In this document: positions 25,073 to 33,855 of the stretch, piece by piece | Position numbering within the stretch: position 1 is the first letter of the stretch | Layout: each line of letters opens with the position of its first letter | Origin: Cyclobacterium sp. SYSU L10401 | Lineage (GTDB): Bacteria > Bacteroidota > Bacteroidia > Cytophagales > Cyclobacteriaceae | Assembly (NCBI RefSeq): GCF_010993705.1 | Contig: NZ_WOFO01000004.1 | Location: 372,001 to 436,000, forward strand | Length of the DNA: 64,000 nucleotides | Direction: 5' to 3' | Program-made: the position numbers and the translations under genes | Notes under the pieces: model-generated | What the model was told of the DNA's origin: nothing | Database searches by the model: none | Seen by the model: only the letters and a program-made list of their open reading frames with translations

Positions 25073-26215
25073 TCATTCACTTATCGCCACCCTAACAAAT
25101 CCCATCTCATCGTCCATGTTTTCAAAAACCCATAGCATCCCTTCCTTGACAAAATATTTAGCAGAGGGGTTGATATTAAGCTCAGGTATTGGCATTTCAC
25201 TTAGCAGATTGAATTCCATGTCAAAAACACTGAGAAATACATCGATATTAGTTGTTTCATGGAGTAACCTTCTCTCTCGTTTTTCTTCACCAAAAGTTCT
25301 TGAGGAAGAAAGCCTATAATATCTTTCCTTTTGCGGATCCAAAACCAAAGGGCCAAAACTTACTTGTTCGTGATAAGATTCCAGGGCATTGATCCTGTCC
25401 TCAATTGAATTTATTAAGTCACCTTCGGTAGCTATTGTTACCTTGCTTGGTGTGTGTTGGGAGGAATAGGTCACTTGTTGAAGTTCATCGTTTTCCGGAG
25501 AATACACATAAAAATCATTGGAAAACTCATGGGATACGATCACCTTATCCTGTTGACTGGTTATAAAGACCCGGGGATCCCATTTATTATAAGTTGTCAG
25601 ATCTCCAAGTGTGTATTTTTTATAATTCTCGTTAGGATCAATTTCAAATGTGGAAATAAGGGTGTCCGCTATGTTTAGCTTCTTTAATGATATCCTATTG
25701 GTCGAATGGTCAGTAACCAATCCAAAGGCCAGGTGATCAAAGCTGGGATTTGCCTTTTGCTGGTATACATTTTCTTTGTCATCCATTCCTCCCTGTGCGA
25801 GGGAAATATTATTCCAATCAAATTTTTTCACCAGCCTGCCTTCTAAATTGAAATGCCCGGCATATTGCCCGGCCAGGAACAATTTTCCATTCCCCATACT
25901 TTTGAGCGAGGAGATCCATGAACCGGTACCATTCGGGCCTTCTTTTTGAAGCGGAAATTTGTCCACGAGTTCCAGCCGGTCCAGATCTATCTTTTCAATG
26001 CTGTGGTCAAATTCGCTGTAGTTATAAAGAAACGCATCTTCCTGACAGTAATCCGAGACGTGTAATAGGTATTCCAAGTACAAAATCTCCCCCATGGAGT
26101 CTACTACCACGGAATCAACCCTGTAAGAGATTGTTTCAACGTTTGCGGAGTCTTGTGGTTTTCCGCAGGAAAAACTTACAATAAGTAAAATACCAAGGAA
26201 AGTTCTGTTGAACAT
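25073..26215 (-). CDS. Propeller-type lipoprotein (DUF4221-like), copy 1
   Basis: The 380-residue protein has a signal peptide ending VSFSC (Cys17), so it should be an outer-membrane or periplasmic lipoprotein. The body is beta-rich with repeated strand-turn units, consistent with a six-bladed propeller. Conserved landmarks shared with the 27042 gene are EKIDLDRLELVDKFP, KEGPNGTG and a C-terminal MLWVFENMDDEMGFVRVAISE split over two strands. I recognise it only as DUF4221/6-bladed-propeller-like, and no function is known. It stands alone between repeat blocks R1 and R2. Confidence 0.7.
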   Translation of the reverse strand: MFNRTFLGILLIVSFSCGKPQDSANVETISYRVDSVVVDSMGEILYLEYLLHVSDYCQEDAFLYNYSEFDHSIEKIDLDRLELVDKFPLQKEGPNGTGSWISSLKSMGNGKLFLAGQYAGHFNLEGRLVKKFDWNNISLAQGGMDDKENVYQQKANPSFDHLAFGLVTDHSTNRISLKKLNIADTLISTFEIDPNENYKKYTLGDLTTYNKWDPRVFITSQQDKVIVSHEFSNDFYVYSPENDELQQVTYSSQHTPSKVTIATEGDLINSIEDRINALESYHEQVSFGPLVLDPQKERYYRLSSSRTFGEEKRERRLLHETTNIDVFLSVFDMEFNLLSEMPIPELNINPSAKYFVKEGMLWVFENMDDEMGFVRVAISE

Positions 26216-26340
26216 TGGATTTAAAGGTGTCTATTATAAAAGTAAAGCAACATTTCCTAAACCTATTCATTTTAAGCACATAATGGAAGTAAAATGATTT
26301 AGTTTAACCATTTTTAACTCCAAATCATGGAGAGGTAAAT

Positions 26341-27000
26341 TGGTATTGGCTATTTCCTATTGAATATTTATATCAATTGCCTACTGCTTTAGCTGTAGGC
26401 AATAATGAATTCGTCAGCATCATTGGCTTTAGCCAAAACTTTATCCCAAACCCTAACATCCAAATTTATAGTTCAACCTGTGAATTGAGCAATTACCTAT
26501 TGAAGGGGGTAATGGTTTGCTGGTGTTCTTCCCAGCAATTTTGGCTAAAGCCAGGGGATTTGAAATCTAAATTTACGAATGGGCTAAAACCCAATCCTAT
26601 TGAGGATTGTTCGGTTAAAGATAGATCCATCATGATCCGGAACCCGCTTTACCTATCATCAATCGCCTGATAGCTGTAGGCAATCGGATTATTGTCCGCA
26701 TCCCTGGCTTTAGCCGAATCTGGATTACCCTAAACCTGTCCTATCCAAATTTGGGCTAAAGCCCAGGACCTTTAATTCCAAATTTTTTTGAATGGGCTAA
26801 AGCCACATTCCTATTGAAGTAGGTTCGGATTCCGGGAGTCTGCAAATTTTTTTATAAGCCAAAATCCCTCTGCTATTTTGGAATCGTTCCTGTTGAATCA
26901 ATTGCCTCCTGCTTTAGCTGGAGGCAATGTTGAATTTATCGATGTCCCCGGCTTTAGCCAAACCATTTATCCCTGAAAGCTCAAATAAGAATCACACCAT
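26341..27000. repeat. Palindromic repeat block R2 (GGCTAAAGCC family)
   Basis: About two and a half units fill the gap between two propeller genes. The perfect nested hairpin TTGCCTACTGCTTTAGCTGTAGGCAA is split here as TTGCCTAC (26377 on) and GTAGGCAA. Six exact GGCTAAAGCC or GGCTTTAGCC cores occur at about 26426, 26543, 26706, 26753, 26794 and 26950. The stretch 26401-26960 is nearly the same, base for base, as 29650-30190 in block R3. Translating it gives only repeat-derived nonsense peptides. Confidence 0.75.
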
Positions 27001-27041
27001 AAATGCTTCGGCTCCCTCATAAACAGGATAACCTCATAATG

Positions 27042-28151
27042 CTATTCGCTAATCGCCAACCTGACATATCCCATTTCATCTTCCATATTTTCATACATCC
27101 AAATTTCCCCATCCTTGGCAAAATGCCTTTCGGGCTTTTTGGTCAATTGCGGGACTAACGTTTCTCCAATTTGATTTAAATCCTCGTCAAATGCGGTTAA
27201 ATATACCTTTGTTTCGCTCTCGTTTTCCTCATAGGAAAACCGATAAAAACACTGCCTGTCGCTATCCCAAAAGGGTGACATGAAACTAATCTCTTGTTTA
27301 TACCTTGCATATTCAACCTTAAATTCCTCAGGAGTTTCATGTACTTTCTTATACGCTTTCTCTTTTTGGTTAGCAGTAAGCTGGCTAGCGTATGATTTCA
27401 TAAACAGAGAATCCATCTCTGTGTCATACCACATCAAAGCATTCGTAATTTCATTCCACAGCATCACTTTTCTACCAAACTTTTCTATCCCCACTTTTGG
27501 TGTTTGATGTATTGTACTCTTCCCCAAGTGGTACATAAAGCTATAGTCAGGCACCTTATCAAAGCTTTTTAGCTCAACTCTGGCAGTTTCATATTCCTCC
27601 AAATGGAGCAGTCCCAAAACAAACCTTTTATCCTCATATCCTTGAATCAATCCATATAATCGCTTGGTATCGGGGTCCAATAACACCCTATCTCCCTTTA
27701 ACAGGTCGCCCCCGTTATGCCAATCCGCCAAAGAGAAGTTTTCGTAATAAACAGTCATTAATTTTTCACCTTCCATGGAGAATAAGGAGCTCTGATACAT
27801 ACCCGTTATGGAAACATGGCTTTCATCGATAATTCTCATCACCCCTATCCCCGGCCCGGTCCCGTTCGGTCCTTCTTTTTCAAAAGGGAGCTTTTCCTCC
27901 AAGCGTAACTCATCCAGATTAATTTTTTCCAGGGTATGGTCACCACCATTGAAATTATAAAAGTACTTTCCGTCCGTGCCCATGTCCGCATTCAATAGTT
28001 GATGCTTCAGAAATAAAATCTCATCTCCCGGTTCAATGATCACGGTGTCCAGGGAAAATTGCCGATTGGAAAAGTAGTCCGAACCGGTTTTGCCCATTTT
28101 TCCCTCACAGGAAACCAATAAAATAATGGCGAGGTAACATACATTCCGCAT
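27042..28151 (-). CDS. Propeller-type lipoprotein (DUF4221-like), copy 2
   Basis: The 369-residue lipoprotein (lipobox ILLVSC near residue 15) is a clear paralogue of the 25073 product. They share EKINLDELRLEEKLPFEKEGPNGTG in order, split over adjacent strands, and the ending ENMEDEMGYVRLAISE. It is beta-rich throughout with regular strand spacing, suggesting a propeller. It starts 18 bp after the stop of the 28170 gene, so the two form an operon. The role is unknown; surface sensing or glycan binding are guesses from the lipoprotein and propeller features. Confidence 0.7.
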   Translation of the reverse strand: MRNVCYLAIILLVSCEGKMGKTGSDYFSNRQFSLDTVIIEPGDEILFLKHQLLNADMGTDGKYFYNFNGGDHTLEKINLDELRLEEKLPFEKEGPNGTGPGIGVMRIIDESHVSITGMYQSSLFSMEGEKLMTVYYENFSLADWHNGGDLLKGDRVLLDPDTKRLYGLIQGYEDKRFVLGLLHLEEYETARVELKSFDKVPDYSFMYHLGKSTIHQTPKVGIEKFGRKVMLWNEITNALMWYDTEMDSLFMKSYASQLTANQKEKAYKKVHETPEEFKVEYARYKQEISFMSPFWDSDRQCFYRFSYEENESETKVYLTAFDEDLNQIGETLVPQLTKKPERHFAKDGEIWMYENMEDEMGYVRLAISE

Positions 28152-28169
28152 CTTGTATTAGTTTTAAAA

Positions 28170-29360
28170 TCAATCCATACTATTCTTATTCTCCACCCTG
28201 AGTTCCAACCGAAACAACCGGAAATAATCTCGCTCCACTTCTTCATCCGGTTTTTCTTGCATCCAGAGTTCATTATTCCTGAGCAACATGCTTTCCGGAG
28301 TCAATCCATCGGGAACAAAATCAATGACCCTATGGCCTTCAGCGTCCAGAATAGCAATTCTTTTGGCATATTTTTTCAGCATTCTTTCCCTATATAGTAA
28401 ATTTTCTGCCTGGGTCTTATTCTCGCTTTCTCCTTCCTTATCTGCATCCGAATAGCCAGGGAAATAGGCGATCACAAAATATCCATCTATCTTCTTGATA
28501 TTCAATATATTGCCTGAAGTGAACATTAAGGTGTGATCGACGGAATTATCAATTGAACCCCTGAAATACCGGTAATCGTCCAAGTCAAAAGGTATACTTG
28601 AAAGTAAAGAATAGGGTTCGGTTAAGCTGTAAACATAAATCACGGGTTCGGCCCCAAACACCACATACATTTGGTCATCATCGATTGTAAATATTGGCCG
28701 CCAGGCATTCATGTAAAAGAATTTCCCGTTTCGAAATAAACTGCCTTCAGGAAGCTTGATAAAAGGCTCTCTGCTACCGGATTCTGGGTTAAGCAAAAAC
28801 ATCAAATCCATTTCCTCGTAAAACCGGGTATCAGATTCAGAAATGCCTTCAGGTACCTCTTGGTCAGGATATACATAACGATTGCCCGATTTTTCCATTC
28901 CAAAACCCATTGCATCCCTTCTAAAATAGGGTAGCTGAAATTTTTTGAGTTTTACCCTGTTTAAAAGCTTGCCTGAAAAATCATAAGTCATAAAACCATT
29001 GTATCCATAGACCAGAAAAGTATTGTCATCAAGAATTCTTAATGTTGACATCAGTTTTCCATACCCATCAGGGACATCTCCCAATTTGGAGAAGGAGTCG
29101 AGAATTTCGCCCTCAAAATTGGCAACCATGATGTCTTCAGTAAATTGCCTGTGCTCCATAAACAAAATGGTACCTGACTTAGGGTCAATGTCATGGACGG
29201 AAGGATTTCCGAGGTAATCAATCTTTATACTGTCCAGTTTTTCAAAATACACGGCCGTATTTGAACCTTCGTTTTTTTTATTACCACCTTCATCCTTTTT
29301 CCCGGAATCGCAGGAAAACAACAACACGACAAACAAAAAGGGAATAAAGATTCGATGCAT
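28170..29360 (-). CDS. Propeller-type lipoprotein, tandem duplicate A
   Basis: The ATG at 29360 (MHRIFIPFLFVVLLFSCDSG) gives a normal lipoprotein signal with Cys17; upstream in-frame ATGs exist at 29381 and 29423. The roughly 396-residue product shares landmarks with the 30292 product along its length: YFEKLDSI, VHDIDPKSGTILFMEH, LGDVPDGYGKL, and the ending MLLRNNELWMQEKPDEEVERDYFRLFR given here in two parts. It is a six-bladed-propeller-like protein of unknown function. Its upstream 40 bp is also duplicated (29420-29460 and 31538-31577). It heads a two-gene operon with 27042. Confidence 0.7.
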   Translation of the reverse strand: MHRIFIPFLFVVLLFSCDSGKKDEGGNKKNEGSNTAVYFEKLDSIKIDYLGNPSVHDIDPKSGTILFMEHRQFTEDIMVANFEGEILDSFSKLGDVPDGYGKLMSTLRILDDNTFLVYGYNGFMTYDFSGKLLNRVKLKKFQLPYFRRDAMGFGMEKSGNRYVYPDQEVPEGISESDTRFYEEMDLMFLLNPESGSREPFIKLPEGSLFRNGKFFYMNAWRPIFTIDDDQMYVVFGAEPVIYVYSLTEPYSLLSSIPFDLDDYRYFRGSIDNSVDHTLMFTSGNILNIKKIDGYFVIAYFPGYSDADKEGESENKTQAENLLYRERMLKKYAKRIAILDAEGHRVIDFVPDGLTPESMLLRNNELWMQEKPDEEVERDYFRLFRLELRVENKNSMD

Positions 29361-29419
29361 AGCCGGTGAATTTTTCAGCATGGACAGAGGAAAACCTGTA
29401 TTAATACCTGGGGTATATT

Positions 29420-29460
29420 TCAACTATTAATTTATTAATTAAAATTTGAAAATCAAACTT
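29420..29460 (-). promoter_or_regulatory. Duplicated upstream block of propeller gene A
   Basis: TCAACTATTAATTTATTAA and the following 20 bp are identical but for one base to 31538-31577 before the tandem duplicate. The sequence is AT-rich and probably holds the promoter, but no clear -33/-7 pair was found. Confidence 0.4.
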
Positions 29461-29499
29461 TTCTTAGGAGACCAATTAGATTTAAGATTTGCCCGATCC

Positions 29500-30215
29500 G
29501 AAATTTGGGCTGAGGCCCATGAACTTTAATTGACATTTTTTGGCATGGGCTATTTCCTATTGAAGAGTGATCGCCCATTGATTTCGGCCATAATTTGGAA
29601 TCAGGGTTCTTTTGGTTCAATTGCCTCCTGCTTTAGCTGGAGGCAATATGGAATTTTGACTTCTTCCTAGGCTTTAGCCAAAACTTTATCCCCAAACCCT
29701 ACAATCCAAATTTACAGTTCAACCTGTGAATTGGGCATTTACCTATTGAAGGGACTAATGATTTGCTGGTGTTCTTCCCAGCAATTTTGGCTAAAGCCAG
29801 GGGATTGGAAATCTAAAATTACGAATGGGCTATATCCTATTGAGGGTTGCTCGGTTAAAGATAGATCCATCATGATCCGGAACCAGCTTTACCTATCATC
29901 AATTGCCTGATAGCTGTAGGCAATCGGATTATTGTCCGTATCCCTGGCTTTAGCCGAATCTGGATTACCCTACATTTGTCCTACCCTATATTTGGGCTAA
30001 AGCCCAGGACCTTTAATTCCAATTTTTTTTGAATGGGCTATTTCCTATTGAGGTAGGTTCTGATTCCGGTAGTCTGCAAATTTATTCATAAGCCAAAATC
30101 CCTCTGCTATTTTGGAATCATTCCTGTTGAATCAATTACCTACTGCTTTAGCTGTAGGCAATATAGTTTTTGCCAACATCCCTGGCTTTAGCCAAATCAG
30201 GTCCGAAATAGGTCT
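29500..30215. repeat. Palindromic repeat block R3 (GGCTAAAGCC family)
   Basis: About three units lie in a non-coding gap of roughly 870 bp. Core palindromes occur at about 29670, 29789, 29946, 29994 and 30184. Nested hairpin boxes lie at about 29619-29646 (TTGCCTCC...GGAGGCAA, with compensating changes on both arms) and 30136-30162. The form GGGCTATTTCCTATTGA at 29547 and 30036 is a deletion variant of the box GGGCTAAAGCCGCATTCCTATTGA split over positions 24837-24860. No gene is seen. Confidence 0.75.
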
Positions 30216-30291
30216 AGCACACACTGTTTTTGGACCAAGGCTGAATTCCTAATAATTAAGTTGTTGCATGCAATGATCGCTTAGGCCTGAT

Positions 30292-31500
30292 TCATTGATC
30301 AGACCGATCGATTTTCAGCCCCACCCGAAACAAACGGAAATAATCCCGCTCTACTTCCTCATCCGGTTTTTCCTGCATCCAGATTTGGCCATTTCGAAGA
30401 ACCATAGAGCTGGCTATAAGCCCTTTTGGTTCAAAATCGCTTAACCTATTGCCGGAAGCATCGAAAACAGCCATTCGATAGGGGTATTTTTCCCGCATGC
30501 CCTTCCAGAAGTTAATGGCTTCCTCCGGCGTCAAATTGGCAAAAGAAGCCTCCTTATCCGCCGAATTAAACCCCGGAAAGTAGGAAACAAGGATATATTT
30601 ATCTATCAACTTGATGTTTAGTATTTTCCCGGAAGTTCTGGCCTGACCAAAAAACCTTACATCGGAGGAATACTCATTCTCACCTTCAGAAAACCGATAG
30701 TCAGGTAAATCAAGTGGTATCTCTTCGAGCAAGGGATGAGGGGCAGCTCCATCAAAAATGTATACCCTTGGCTCCAGCCCAAAAACTACAGCAATTTTGT
30801 TCTCTGAAACCGTAAAGGCAGGAGCCCAGGCATTTCGGAAGAAATACTTTCCCTTCAAAAAAATACTGGATTTAGGGAAATGAAGAAGCGGCTTGGTTTC
30901 GCCTGTATGGGGATTCAGAAATACCAATGGATGCAGTGCTGCATAATCTTCCCCACCATTGGGCAAGCTAACACTACTACCTGTATTGATATAAAGGTAT
31001 CCATCTCCTAACGGTTCCATGCCAAACCCTAATCCGATACGTGTAGACCCCTGATAGGGATTATCAGTATGTTTCACCAAAGATTGAAGCTCCCCATCAA
31101 AATTATAGGTCAAAAAACCTTTTGATCCATAGACCATGAAGGAATCATTTCCAGCAATTTTTAGCGAAGCCAACAAATTTCCGTAGGTGTCGGGAAAGTC
31201 TCCCCATTTCGAAAAAGATGTCAGAACAGATCCCTCAAAATCAGCTACCGTAATTACCTGGGAGGTCTCCTTATGTTCCATAAAAAGCACCTTTTTGGAT
31301 ACAGGATCAATGTCATGGAAAGTGGGACTGCCTAAGTATTTAATCCGAATACTGTCAAGTTTTTCAAAGAAGACGGATGTACCTGACCATGCGGTATCTT
31401 TATTCCCGGTATCCCTGTTTCCAGAATCACAGGAAAACAACAAAAGGACCATCCAAAAGGGATACAATAAACGATTCATGCATGGTGAATTTTTCAGCAT
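30292..31500 (-). CDS. Propeller-type lipoprotein, tandem duplicate B
   Basis: The 402-residue product has MLKNSPCMNRLLYPF then LLLFSCDSG. The start may be the ATG at 31479, giving Cys17 as in duplicate A. It matches duplicate A along its length: FFEKLDSIRI, FHDIDPVSKKVLFMEH, WGDFPDTYGNLL and a C-terminal QEKPDEEVERDYFRLFRVGL. The predicted fold is a six-bladed propeller on the cell surface or in the periplasm. The flanking repeats and the 40-bp upstream block are duplicated with it, which points to segmental duplication. The function is unknown. Confidence 0.7.
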   Translation of the reverse strand: MLKNSPCMNRLLYPFWMVLLLFSCDSGNRDTGNKDTAWSGTSVFFEKLDSIRIKYLGSPTFHDIDPVSKKVLFMEHKETSQVITVADFEGSVLTSFSKWGDFPDTYGNLLASLKIAGNDSFMVYGSKGFLTYNFDGELQSLVKHTDNPYQGSTRIGLGFGMEPLGDGYLYINTGSSVSLPNGGEDYAALHPLVFLNPHTGETKPLLHFPKSSIFLKGKYFFRNAWAPAFTVSENKIAVVFGLEPRVYIFDGAAPHPLLEEIPLDLPDYRFSEGENEYSSDVRFFGQARTSGKILNIKLIDKYILVSYFPGFNSADKEASFANLTPEEAINFWKGMREKYPYRMAVFDASGNRLSDFEPKGLIASSMVLRNGQIWMQEKPDEEVERDYFRLFRVGLKIDRSDQ

Positions 31501-31537
31501 AGAAAAGGTAAGACCTATTACGATACCTGAGATTTAT

Positions 31538-31577
31538 TCAACTATTAATTTATTAATTAAAATTTTAAAATCAAACT
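31538..31577 (-). promoter_or_regulatory. Duplicated upstream block of propeller gene B
   Basis: This is the second copy of the AT-rich block at 29420-29460, beginning TCAACTATTAATTTATTAA. Its conservation outside coding sequence suggests a promoter or operator kept after duplication. Confidence 0.4.
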
Positions 31578-31609
31578 TAAATTAGGAGCCAAACCCGATT
31601 TTGGAATTT

Positions 31610-32440
31610 GCCCAATCCGAAATTTGGGCTAAAGCCCAGGACCTTTAATTCCTAATTTTTTTGAATGGGCTAAAGCCGCATTCCTATTGAGGGGGATTGG
31701 GATTTCGGAATGTCCGAATATATATTTATAAACCAAAACCCTTCTAAAATTTCAGAATCAATCCCTTTAGATCAATTGCCAAATAGCTGTAGACAATCAG
31801 GAGTGCACCAAAAACCCAGGCTTTAGCCAAACCTGGATTACCATTCATTTCTCCTTTACCCAAATTGGGCTAAAGCCCATGACTTTTGATTGCAATTATT
31901 TAGGAATGGGCTATTTCCAATTGAAGAGGGATCGCCCATTGATTTCGGCCATAATTTGGAACCAGGGTTCTTTTGGTTCAATTGCCTACTGCTTTAGCTG
32001 GAGGCTATAGGGGATTTTGACACCTTCCTTGGCTTTAGCCAAACCTGGATTACCCAACACTTGCCCGATCCTATAGTTTGGGCTAAAGCCCAGAACATTT
32101 GGTTGCTATTTTCTTGGAATGGGCTATTTCCTATTGAGGAGGTCGGATTGAGGGAAATCCAGATTTTTATTAATAAACCAAAATCCTTCTAAAACTTTAG
32201 ATTCATTACCCTTTGAATCAATTGCCTACTGCTTTAGCTGTAGGCAATAATGAATTCGTCAGCATCATTGGCTTTAGCCAAAACTTTATCCCCAAACCCT
32301 AAAATCGAAATTTACAGTTCAACCTGTGGATGGGGCAATTACCTATTGAGTTCTTCCCATCAATTTTGGCTAAAGCCAGGGGATTGGAAATCTATAATTG
32401 GGAATGGGCTAAAGCCCAATCCTATTGAGGGAAATTGAGG
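31610..32440. repeat. Palindromic repeat block R4 (GGCTAAAGCC family)
   Basis: This is the longest block, roughly three to four units. Exact cores lie at about 31625, 31667, 31820, 31867, 32031, 32079, 32270, 32368 and 32406. Nested hairpin boxes lie at about 31980 and 32219-32246. The segment from 32220 onward repeats the start of block R2 (ATAATGAATTCGTCAGCATC) closely, so material has been copied between blocks. The gap of about 1 kb holds no gene. Confidence 0.75.
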
Positions 32441-32498
32441 AGCTCCAAATTTTTATTTTTTAACCAATACCCCATAAAATTTAAAGATATAATTCCGC

Positions 32499-33653
32499 TC
32501 AAATCTCCGACTTTAACTCATAAACCGAATAAGTGGAATAGGTAGGTTCATCGTCTCCTCCATACTTGTCCCTAAACAAAAGTCGTTTGCCAGGTAAGGA
32601 AAGGATCTCAGAATGGGGTTCGCAGCCTGCTGGAAAGCCCATCTCCTCCTCTTGTTGCACCCCATCCTGGATGAGAATGAAATGGTACAAACCGGAATCT
32701 CTATAGGGAAAATAATTCGGGTCCTTGGCCCTTCTCGCCTCGGTGGCCGCTTCGGAAAGTCCCTCGAAATAAAGTACTCCATAGAAATCATCCTCAAAAT
32801 TAAACAAGGCCTTATTTCTTGCATTTTGGACGGAAGAAAAACGCCGATGATCGAAATTCAGCATCTCTTTTAGCCCGAAATCCTGGTCCATATCGTAAAC
32901 TCCAATAGTATTTGACCGATCGTAGGTCAGGTACAGGCGATTAGCGGCTTTGTCCAGTGCAAAAACCTGTACCGGATTTGCCCGTTTGGAATCTGGATTT
33001 ACCGCTACTTCCGGCAGCAGTTCCGGATCATTGGCAAAGACCCATTCAAGCCCCCCTTTCCGGGGGTTGTAGCGTTCGATCAGGTAATCAGGACCGTCTC
33101 CCCCATTCATTCCTCCTGCAGAATTATTGACTCCTGAGAAAAAATTGGTAAAAAAATAGGGGTCTGAGGCATCCTGCAACCGGAAATAAGGAACCCTTAG
33201 CTGAGGACCTGAATAAAACCTGATCACCACTTCAGAAGCAAATCGTATCCTATTTTCCACTTCCCAATCGGAGTTATACCACAAAAATTCACTTGAGCTT
33301 TGTAGAAAATAGCCTCCTGCTTCCTGATTGAAGGAAGCTGCCAACAAACTGCTGTTGTACTCATTGGGACCCTCCCCTATCCGATAAACTGCTTCCAAAA
33401 CCTTTCCTTTTCCATCCAACACCAAAAATTCCTCCGTAATTTGGTCATAGGCCAGAAAACGATCTTCTATTGGGTGATAGTCAAGCAACCTGACGGTATT
33501 TTCCCGGTTTATACGGATGGAGTCCACCTTTGCCAAATAATAGGTAGTAGCTTCACTCATTTCCTCTTCTGACTTACTGCTTGTATTACAGGAAATTACG
33601 ACCGGCAATGCCATAATGATAAAGACTCCCGCTTTGTGTATTCTATCTAGCAT
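32499..33653 (-). CDS. 6-bladed beta-propeller lipoprotein
   Basis: The 384-residue protein has a signal peptide and lipobox (PVVISC, Cys22). It resembles the '6-bladed beta-propeller' family common in Bacteroidota: a short N-terminal strand (VDSIRINRENTVRLLDY), IGEGPNEYN in place of the KEGPNG motif, then alternating strand repeats. It is more distant from the four other propeller lipoproteins than they are from each other. It lies just past repeat block R4. No enzymatic motif was found. Confidence 0.7.
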   Translation of the reverse strand: MLDRIHKAGVFIIMALPVVISCNTSSKSEEEMSEATTYYLAKVDSIRINRENTVRLLDYHPIEDRFLAYDQITEEFLVLDGKGKVLEAVYRIGEGPNEYNSSLLAASFNQEAGGYFLQSSSEFLWYNSDWEVENRIRFASEVVIRFYSGPQLRVPYFRLQDASDPYFFTNFFSGVNNSAGGMNGGDGPDYLIERYNPRKGGLEWVFANDPELLPEVAVNPDSKRANPVQVFALDKAANRLYLTYDRSNTIGVYDMDQDFGLKEMLNFDHRRFSSVQNARNKALFNFEDDFYGVLYFEGLSEAATEARRAKDPNYFPYRDSGLYHFILIQDGVQQEEEMGFPAGCEPHSEILSLPGKRLLFRDKYGGDDEPTYSTYSVYELKSEI

Positions 33654-33750
33654 CCTTATTGGTTTTAAAGATAGTTGTAATAAATATACACCTGATAAAT
33701 AAGTTAAACAATTGTTTTATCAGTTATTTTACTAAATTATTATTATATAC

Positions 33751-33790
33751 TTTTAAACCCGGATTATGCATCAGGCTTCGTAGCAAGGGC
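33751..33790. repeat. Solo end of a small inverted-repeat element
   Basis: TTTTAAACCCGGATTATGCA and the following TCAGG closely match the terminal repeats of the element at 47363-47530. CTTCGTAGCA, found inside that element, follows directly here. The rest of the element is not recognisable, so this looks like a decayed or truncated copy. Confidence 0.45.
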
Positions 33791-33855
33791 TTTAATCGCA
33801 GGAAAATCAAGGGAAGAAATTGGACAATGGAAATGATCTCTCCGTGAAAAAGCTA

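Noticed and set aside
26377-26670. 97-codon plus-strand frame, with a similar frame at 32250-32438
   Set aside because: Both are translations of the palindromic repeat units. Their similarity comes from the repeats, not from a protein family.
24781-32440. CRISPR array in the repeat-rich blocks
   Set aside because: Repeat boxes differ in type and spacing, there are no equal-length unique spacers, and no cas gene is present.
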